From the NCBI GenBank assembly GCA_016806645.1, contig JACSYO010000728.1, positions 296,001 to 360,000 of the forward strand: DNA of 64,000 nucleotides. The letters run 5' to 3'. The notes beneath the pieces are model-generated. The model was not told where the DNA came from. It saw nothing but the letters and a program-made list of their open reading frames with translations, and made no database searches. A program made the position numbers and the translations under genes. The stretch comes from Ophiodon elongatus. Lineage: Eukaryota > Chordata > Actinopteri > Perciformes > Hexagrammidae. Of this stretch, positions 56,011 to 64,000 are shown in pieces (the first letter of the stretch is position 1; every line of letters starts with the position of its first letter).

Positions 56011-56604
56011 GACGTTACGTGGAGTATGCTACGTAAGGACGTTACGTGGAGTATGCTACGTAAGGACGTTACGTGGAGTATGCTACGTAAGGACGTTACG
56101 TGGAGTATGCTACGTAAGTAGGTTACGTGGAGTATGCTACGTAAGTACGTTACGTGGAGTATGCTACGTAAGTACGTTACGTGGAGTATGCTACGTAAGT
56201 ACGTTACGTGGAGTATGCTACGTAAGTACGTTACGTGGAGTATGCTACGTAAGTACGTTACGTGGAGTATGCTACGTAAGTACGTTACGTGGAGTATGTT
56301 ACGTAAGTACGTTACGTGGAGTATGCTACGTAAGTACGTTACGTGGAGTATGCTACGTAAGTACGTTACGTGGAGTATGCTACGTAAGTAGGTTACGTGG
56401 AGTATGTTACGTAAGTACGTTACGTGGAGTATGCTACGTAAGTACGTTACGTGGAGTATGCTACGTAAGTACGTTACATGGAGTATGTTACGTAAGCATG
56501 TTACGTGGAGTATGTTACGTAAGTATGTTACGTGGAGTATGTTACGTAAGTATGTTACGTGGAGTATGTTACGTAAGTATGTTACGTGGAGTATGCTACG
56601 TAAG
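56011..56604. repeat. 27-bp minisatellite, 22 copies
   Basis: Exactly 22 copies of gacgttacgtggagtatg-ctacgtaag lie without gaps (22 x 27 = 594 bp). Variants are ordered: the first copies start gacg, the middle ones tacg, the last ones tatg, with gctacg changing to gttacg. Since 27 is a multiple of three, frames on both strands remain open, which explains the long spurious open frames of 238 and 252 codons. Confidence 0.97.
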
Positions 56605-58211
56605 TGACGTAACGAACGCTTCAAACACTCACCGTATTTTATGCAAAATGTGGAGTTTATGTTATATTAAGTTTATGTTATAGTTAGTTATCAAGATTAT
56701 GGTCAGTATTTCTCAGCAAAACATCTCACGTATCTTCCAGTCCGACGAGCGTGTTGAATACATTCTCCTCCTCCTTTTATTCCCTCCAATAGCAAATTTG
56801 GTGACAACTTGAAAAGCAACCTCCTCTTTCATTTAGATTTTACATATGGTTATTATATGTGCAGAAACATGTCAGCTCTTGACTTTTAGTAATACGAGCG
56901 ATGGCAGGAACCAAAAGGTATAATGGCGTACAGTATTTGTGGCAAAAGTGAGTTTCCAGACAAACTGGACGAGAGCCACATACGAGGACGACTCTTCATC
57001 CAGCGACGCAGGCTGACATGAATATCACATGGAGCGCCTCTGTTTACCCCCCAGATAAGCGAAGCAATCCTCTCGCGAACCTGAATGGCGCGCTCATTCC
57101 GAGCGATCGACATTTCATATTCAATAACAATCATCTCCTCCTCCGGCCGTGCGCCCTCTCCAACCTCGCTGTGGGGCGGCCGCTCCGTTCCAACTCGGCT
57201 GGCGGGGGGTGGGAGCCATCTGTTTGCGGGCAGATTAGGTCTGCTTCCTCTGCTCACCTGTGCAGGTCCAGCTCGGGCCCAGCCAGCTTTGTAATCTGTG
57301 CACTGTGAACTAATGGGCTTTCTGAGTCGAGGGGGCCGGTGTACACCTGCGTCTCTTCTCATTTGCTCCGAGCGGATTGGTAACCGGCGGCTCTAGGCGG
57401 AGACGACTAGACGTCCCCGAAGAGTGGCAACGTGCCTTTGCATGAGCGGGCCATGTGACCCACGAAGAGGGAAGCACATGCAGAGAAATGAGAACTGATG
57501 GGGAGAAAAAAGAGGTCGGCGAACACTTCTGAACTCTGTGTACCTGTTGGTTATGTGCCAGAGTGAGTTGCTTTTGTGTGCACCAATTTGTACATAATTT
57601 ACAGTTTGTGATCTCAGCGATCATGGGGCTCATTTCTGCAAATAGAATTTGATCTAACAATTTCTCTCACCACACCTGACCATGCGTGCAATCCCAACAC
57701 ACCCTTAGAGATATAGAATGGTATTCTTCACCCGTTTCATACATTACAGACACACAATCTGCAACTTTACTTCTAATCACGTGTGACATAACTAATATAT
57801 TGTTACATTGTCTAATGATGTACAAATCCACAGTAAAACACATAAAATATATAAGTAATTCAAATAAATTACTTTTCTCCATAAAACCATGCCCTGATGC
57901 ATGCTGGTTTACCTTATCGTCTGTGATGGTTTTTGTCTTTGTTTTTCTTGGTTCTACTTTGGTCCCCCAACTCAAGTCCAAGTAGCTTTATTTGTAGCCC
58001 CAAAATAATTTTAGTATTTTTCATGCGTTTGTCTACGAACGTCGTGCAATCTTAGCGACCAGTGCGCCTGCACAAGCCCCCTGTGGTGTTTGGGCGACAA
58101 AACTACTGAGTTGGGTTTGGGGAAAGATTGTGGCTTTGGTTTAAAATGACTATGGGAGTGGAGTTACTGAGATAAGAAAGTTAGGTGACAAAGAAGTCAA
58201 CGCTGTCTTCT

Positions 58212-58238
58212 GCTTTCACACGGCACCTGTGTGAAAGC
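58212..58238. repeat. short hairpin
   Basis: gctttcacac and gtgtgaaagc pair exactly around seven bases. It ends a stretch (57960-58240) that contains gggcgacaaaactactgagttggg, a phrase seen in fish repeats. Confidence 0.8.
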
Positions 58239-59446
58239 CCCTTTGTTCATCGTGTAAAGACGTGAGCATGCATGTTCAATGAATACCGATCTTCTTGTTT
58301 GTGCACACATATGAAGAATTTGTTCCATGTATGCGTTTCTAAAAGGATCCCTCAATTGTGTTTCCTCAACATCCCACTTGGACTAAATCATTCACTCAAT
58401 GTAATGATCGCTTTTGTCTTGCACGTTTGCGCATGGAGACACTCAAAAGCAGCACTTCCAACAGCTTAATCTCTTTGACAATTCACAGCTGTGTTGGGGA
58501 GGTGGTTGCATATCTGACAGGCTATCTGGGAATACTGTGCCTCGGCACGACTCCAAGTGATCAAAGAACTTAAATTTCAAGCTTTAAGAATCTGAAGCTA
58601 CTCAAAATACCCTGAGCTGAAAATGAATTTGGACTGATAATACAAGTAAAATGGGCATCTTTTCTTGTTTTAAGCAACAAAATATCACTTGCCTGCCAAG
58701 GGCTATCCGACTAACAAGATCTTTTGTCTTCAGCACCGAACAGATTGACAGCGAAGAGCAAGGATTACACTCTGACATTCCTCGCTTCTGGCGGATCGCT
58801 TCCTCCTCTGAACTTCGAATCTTATCAGTCACATATTTCCTCAGCTCCACTCACAAACAAGGAGCCCCCCTGAATAAACCCGTCCCCTGACTCCTCTGGG
58901 CTCTCCCTCTCGACCTCACATCACGATACAAGAGCAGAAGTCAAAGGGCACCTTGTAGACCTTCGGAAGAACAGAAGCTAGGACGCCCTTGTCAGCTCTT
59001 TAATTACAGTAATGAGGCTCTGCAAACAATACGAAGAAGGAGGAGGAGGATGAGGAGGGCATGAGCACGCAGGGGAGCTGGGAGGTCGATGATGTTGTGT
59101 TGTTGTTGTTGCCTTGAGGGCTCATCTGGGTGGAAGTGCGAGGCGGTGTGTATGAACCGCACGTTGCTCAAACACCGGGTCTAACAAAGCGTGCAGAACA
59201 GGATGAAACACTTTTGCCGATGCGTGAAAACAACAGCACGCGTGTGCATGCATCGGTGGTCCGTGTGCATGCACGAGTGTTGGCAAAACGTGAGTGCGAG
59301 CGCTGCCTGTGCACGTGCCCGTTTGATAAGGCGTTGGGGAAAGGGCACACGCGGTGGCTCGCCAATAAAGAAGTGTGCAAAGGCTATTCTGGTCCCAGTC
59401 TCGTTAAGACGGAGACATGTCTGGGTGTGTTAATGTTCGTGTCTGT

Positions 59447-59520
59447 GTCCGTGTGCGTGTGCGTGCGTGCGTGCGTGCGTGCGTGCGTGTGTGTGTGCGT
59501 GTGCGTGTGTGCGTGTGTGT
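59447..59520. repeat. GTGC/GT alternating purine-pyrimidine array
   Basis: gtgc units followed by gt and gtgcgt units give about 70 bases of alternating purine/pyrimidine with many CG steps, a Z-DNA-prone composition. Confidence 0.93.
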
Positions 59521-60139
59521 AAGGGTTTATGTCCTGTGATAATCACCTATTGACTGCTGCCTCCGGCTTATCAATCAACGCTGCCTTTCTAAAACGTGGC
59601 TTACCGATGCCATCCGAAGTTTTATCAAGACTCATCAGGCCCTCCACCCTGAGGCAGGGTTTTCTCCTTCTTAAAGTGGTTGCCAATGACTCATTGCCTC
59701 CTTTTAAAGGGGGCAATTTAAGGATTAAAGTTGGGGGACTCGGAGGTAGACTTCTACTTGTACCAATCTGGTAGTATCGGGTTCCGGACTGGGTTTGGGT
59801 CATTTTGTCCTTTTTTCTTCTGAATCCTGAATCCTACATTTCCCACAATGCAACGAGTATGTTTTTATTAGACCCTTCCTGCCTGGTAAATGTCTCTTAG
59901 TCTGCATGGCATCTGCTGTTCCATATTTCTTTGTCACTGCTATGTTTGTAAGGCGAGCGTTCTGATGGGAAGTCTCCGAAACCAAAGCCGAGATATCTGA
60001 TGTTTGACGACATCATCAGGGATGATCAGGCTGAGTCGTATTCCCCACGTCTACTGAACTAAACAGCATGTGTAGAATTGTTGCTGGTCTTGGCATTAAG
60101 GAATTTTGGAATAAAAAAAAAATATATATATACATTGTA

Positions 60140-60300
60140 GCACTTAAATGGCTCTTACTTATAGCACTTGGTAGTTTGGCTTTCTGTAGGAAATTGTACT
60201 TTCTTGATTCTTGTTCTGGGTTTGTACTCTCATGGTTGAATCAGTTATTGTAAGTCGCTGTGGATAAAAGCATCTGCTAAATGAAATGTAATGTAATGTA
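60140..60300 (+). mobile_element. fish SINE/LINE-type 3' end with ATGTA tail
   Basis: ttattgtaagtcgctgtgg followed by ataaaagcatctgctaaatg and an aatgtaatgtaatgtaa tail is a widespread teleost retroposon 3' end. The 5' boundary is not clear. Confidence 0.7.
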
Positions 60301-62409
60301 AAAGGAATTGTTGATAACCAGGCAGGGGAAAATACATGAACCAAAGCCAGCAGGAAAATAATGCCTGCAGCTGGCTGGCATGGCCACCAAACCAGATGCT
60401 TTGGCAGAGCCACAGTTACCCTATTCCAAAAATATGTTTGATTTGTGGGGAAAAAAATGGTGTCTGCTGGATGGTGAAATAAATATGTCACTTTAGCCTG
60501 AGGATAAAAATAGTAATTTTATTTCTCTGTTTATAACAATGCCACCTTTACTCCGATAAACAGAAAACTGAGAAATTGCATTTCAGCATTCTTAAGTCAG
60601 TATTCTAGGTTTAACTGCCTCGAAGGCCTGGAACTAAAAGCCACTAGTGTAAAGCAGCTCCCTTCTATTTGCTGATTGCAGCAGCAAAATCAAGGTTAGT
60701 AAAGTGTCATTTGCTGACAATAGATTCTAAATGTTAATGTTCGCAGTTTATATATTACTCACTAGAAGCACACTTTGCTTTGAAAGAGGAGGGAAAAAAA
60801 GTAGCGATTTGGGTTCATCAATATTTCAGCAAATCTAGAATTAGAACTTCTCTTCCCTCTTCGCTGTTTTCATGGACTAGATATACTCATTCCAATACAA
60901 CCTCGCTATAGCGCCATATCTGTTTCCATGCCATGAGCACATTATTCCTTTTCTTTCCAGAGAGGGGGATCCTCCTCTGTTACCCAGGAAAACACACTGC
61001 ATTCTGGACACATGAGTGGTCAGCCGCTCCCTTTGAATATTAAGACCCATACAGAGGTAAGTCACAGATTATCATATCTGCCTTGATGCAGGAGATGACA
61101 GGCCCGGTACAAGGTCCCCGTGGGCCGGTACTGGACGTGAGGGGAATAGACCATCAGGTTGCAGACGGTGGGTGGGGGATGAGGTGGAGACACAGCCGGA
61201 GAATGTTTGGCTTTGTCGGCAGTCGGTGGAGTGAGCCTGCGAAATGTATCCGTCACTTCCACTGGCAGCAGTGCCATGTTCTCCAAATCAATCAATGCCA
61301 GAGCCTCGGACGAGGACACCAGTCCAGGAACGATGTGTTTGTTAATACAAGTCTGAGGGTGTGTATGTGTGTGTTTTAAGATGAGCTCCAGCCTCCAGTT
61401 CCAATACAGGCAGAGAGTCTGTGGAAAGAGCAGCGTGGGGCCGTAGACAGCGAGGCGGAGGGATGTGAGCACCAAACAGTTCAAACATCCGCTGATCCAG
61501 CTTCTCACTCTGAGCCGCCGCCGGACAAATAAAAACAAGGAAGTCGACTAAGAGGCTGGAGGTGGAAAGTTTGGACCGATGGACTGAGTGAACCCAGCAC
61601 ACTGACATGAGCTAGGCTGAGTGTCCGTGAGGTGCGAGTCTCCGGCTCCGTATCGGCCTGGCACTAAGATGCGACTCGTATCCGGACCGTGTCGGGTCAT
61701 GATTTACCGGACTTCTCCCACACTCAACGATTAAATGCTACGCCTCCACTACACGCGATGACAACGCATTCCTCTTGTCCTCACCAAAACGGGAGATTAA
61801 TACACACGGCGTCTCCCATTGTGGGATTTATGATGTTTAAAAAGGACTGCTCCCTCGCTACAGGAAGATCTCTATCTCTCTGGGCCGTTAGTCCATCCAT
61901 GCTGATGACAGCTGGGCGGTGCGCTTCACGAGTGGCCTGTGAAATACATTCTCGTTTACATCACAGCGGTCATATCATATAGATCGGACACTTGGTGCGT
62001 TGCGGTAATTGCCGTTTGCCGTGCCAAGTGGCGCTCTGTCAGCCGGTGGAGCGTTCAGCTGCCCTACACCTGAGCCTCGCACACTTGCTAATCACTTAAA
62101 ACCGTGAGCACTCTGAAACATGTGATTCATATGATTTCGCTGATCACCTGCCCACTCACATCTCAATATGTCCACTCGTCGAGCCCTGAGTGCACTCATT
62201 GACAGAGTCGTGCTATAGCTTAAAGGTTGATGCTTAAATAGCATGCAGGCACGCCAACAGTTAGCCTGCCATTATGCTTTTAGTGCATATGCTTTTTCTT
62301 TTTTCAGGTCTGTCTTAAAACAATTCTCACACGCCCTTATGTACCGTAAATCTATAGTTATTAATTCCTCCTGTCCACGCTGACTGTGAAGTGATGATGC
62401 CTTTCCAGC

Positions 62410-62410
62410 G

Positions 62411-62477
<67 letters not shown>
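62410..62477. repeat. (CA)n microsatellite
   Basis: About 33 uninterrupted CA units. Confidence 0.97.
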
Positions 62478-62478
<1 letters not shown>

Positions 62479-62610
62479 GAAGCGTGTCAATGTGCACGTG
62501 TGACGATGTGGACATGTGTTTTAAAGAAAGATTTGGAGAGATCTGAACCACTTCCTGTGAGAGCAGAGATGAACTCTGTGGGAATTTACGAACCCAGACG
62601 TGATCTATTC

Positions 62611-62612
<2 letters not shown>

Positions 62613-62659
<47 letters not shown>
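62613..62659. repeat. (GT)n microsatellite
   Basis: About 23 GT units, only 136 bases after the preceding CA array in opposite orientation. Confidence 0.96.
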
Positions 62660-62661
<2 letters not shown>

Positions 62662-63128
62662 CCGGAGTGCAGCTGCACTTTAAATGTAGGACTCCCTGCC
62701 GCCGTGCCGATATATAACTGTGACTCTGTGGGCGCTTGTCACAGTTTAGGTTGCAACATCTATGTCACGCCTTCATTCGGAGCCTCTTTTGTAACGCCGC
62801 CGCGCCAATTAGGCGTGTCAAATTCCTCGCGCTCGGCGAACTCTGAAAGGGCAAACCGTTTTCCTTTTTTTTCTCTCCGCCTTGTTTCCCTCAGCACCAG
62901 CCCGACAACCGCTTAATAATGGAACAGGTAAAAAAACACAGCTCAGCCGGTGTCATGAATCCAGTCCAACATGAAGGGAGATGAACTAACCGACTCCAAG
63001 GACTTCAGCGCCCATGTTTTCAAACGGGGAAAAGTGTGCTTCGGAATACGCTGAGCTCCACAATAAACAGCCCTCAATGCTGCGAGCTCCTCCTCTGGAC
63101 TTGATTAGGCTGGTGGAGGGATGAAGGC

Positions 63129-63153
63129 CACCACCACCACCACCACCACCACC
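63129..63153. repeat. (CCA)n trinucleotide tract
   Basis: About eight CCA units. Confidence 0.93.
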
Positions 63154-63280
63154 CTAACCCAATGACAGGTTCCCCGCAGGGCCAGTACCAGACCAAAGCA
63201 TCCACACATTAATGATGCTATTAGTCCTGTGATTAGGATGAGGACTGGTTAGATGCTTAATGAGCAAGTCTGTGTGCATG

Positions 63281-63282
<2 letters not shown>

Positions 63283-63348
<66 letters not shown>
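63283..63348. repeat. (GT)n microsatellite
   Basis: About 33 uninterrupted GT units. Confidence 0.97.
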
Positions 63349-63350
<2 letters not shown>

Positions 63351-63909
63351 TAGTCTAATGAGCAGCACCGGCACCCTACGACGACTTTGATTGACACGAG
63401 GGTGAGATTGCAGAAGAGGTTTGGGAGTGTCATCGATTGAGGGACGGGAGGTTGATGTCCCATTCATGGGCCGACACGGGGGGAGAGGGGGGGAGGAGGG
63501 AGAGGCGGGAGGGGGGATGAACACCTGCATGTACTGTACACAGATCCTGGGATCGTGGCTCAGTTTGCCTCACAATCTCCTCCGAGCAAATTGAGGGAGC
63601 TAATGACACAATTAGGGTCTGTGTTTAAGAAAGCGTCGCAGGAGGGGGGGGGGGGCGGAATCAAGGTGAGGCTGATTCCACATAGTGGACTGCTGGGCGG
63701 GTATGAAAATGCTTGTGATTTATTTAAACAATAAATGTTTAATGCGTGCACTGGAAATTCAATCTGCGCTGATTAAACTCTAATGGAGACTGATGGAAGG
63801 AATATGGAACCTTTTTCTGGGGCGGCAACAGTGGGGTGGGGGTGTTCGGATAATAAGTGTGTGTGAGAGAAATGGAAGGGGGGGAGGACAGTGAGCAAGC
63901 AACTTAGGA

Positions 63910-63910
63910 A

Positions 63911-63967
<57 letters not shown>
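63910..63967. repeat. (GT)n microsatellite
   Basis: About 28 GT units close to the right edge of the window. Confidence 0.96.
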
Positions 63968-63974
<7 letters not shown>

Positions 63975-64000
63975 TGTTGCTGTGAACTGCAGCCCTTTAA

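Noticed and set aside
56011..56604. CRISPR-like regular repeats
   Set aside because: Units are contiguous with no spacers, they vary gradually, and the genome is vertebrate.
55866..56683. Overlapping open frames of 238 and 252 codons on opposite strands
   Set aside because: They are translations of the 27-bp minisatellite, whose unit is a multiple of three; the 9-residue repeats have no independent support as protein.

Overview
The window reads as teleost fish genomic DNA. It has large introns crowded with (GT)n/(CA)n, (GA)n and (ATCT)n microsatellites, several recognisable fish interspersed repeats (a tRNA-derived SINE, a Tc1/mariner remnant, a probable hAT fragment), and exons of one vertebrate gene. 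That gene is on the minus strand, so it runs from right to left. It encodes a T-type voltage-gated calcium channel alpha-1 subunit, best matched to Cav3.1 (cacna1g).

I could place 17 exons, all with GT..AG borders and fully compatible phases. Together they give 3575 coding bases, about 1191 codons, with no stop or frameshift. They run from the domain I S4-S5 linker/S5 (right, 50834) through the domain I pore, IS6, the long I-II linker with the gating brake and a His-rich patch, all of domain II and the II-III linker, to S1 and S2 of domain III (left, 2469). The N-terminus and IS1-IS4 must lie to the right of the window. IIIS3 onward, domain IV and the C-terminus must lie to the left. Five exons are small or divergent enough to be easily missed: 22630-22695, 15987-16080, 14114-14292, 11993-12093 and 2469-2537. 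They were placed by phase and by similarity to the Cav3.1 II-III linker and IIIS2.

Layout: 50835-64000 is a large upstream intron with a 22-copy 27-bp minisatellite, a 640-bp tetranucleotide array and a hAT-like fragment. 44468-50834 holds five exons (IS5 to the start of IIS1). 30930-44467 is a 13.5-kb intron inside domain II. 25983-30929 holds four exons (rest of domain II). 11993-22695 holds six II-III linker exons. 2469-6880 holds the IIIS1 and IIIS2 exons. 1-2468 is the start of the next intron. I see no second protein-coding gene, rRNA, tRNA gene or CRISPR array. The longer open frames outside these exons are low-complexity translations of repeats.

The most interesting signals are: UG-repeat tracts (sense to the transcript) placed directly against the 3' splice sites of two consecutive domain II exons, with a complementary CA tract downstream; a 58-bp perfect palindrome; a drifting 27-bp minisatellite rich in ACGT half-sites; a set of phase-neutral II-III linker exons plus a tandem acceptor; and two unusual channel residues/segments (a Gly-to-Cys in the domain I pore helix and a rewritten IIIS1-S2 loop). 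I did not find evidence of a wholly new biological system.
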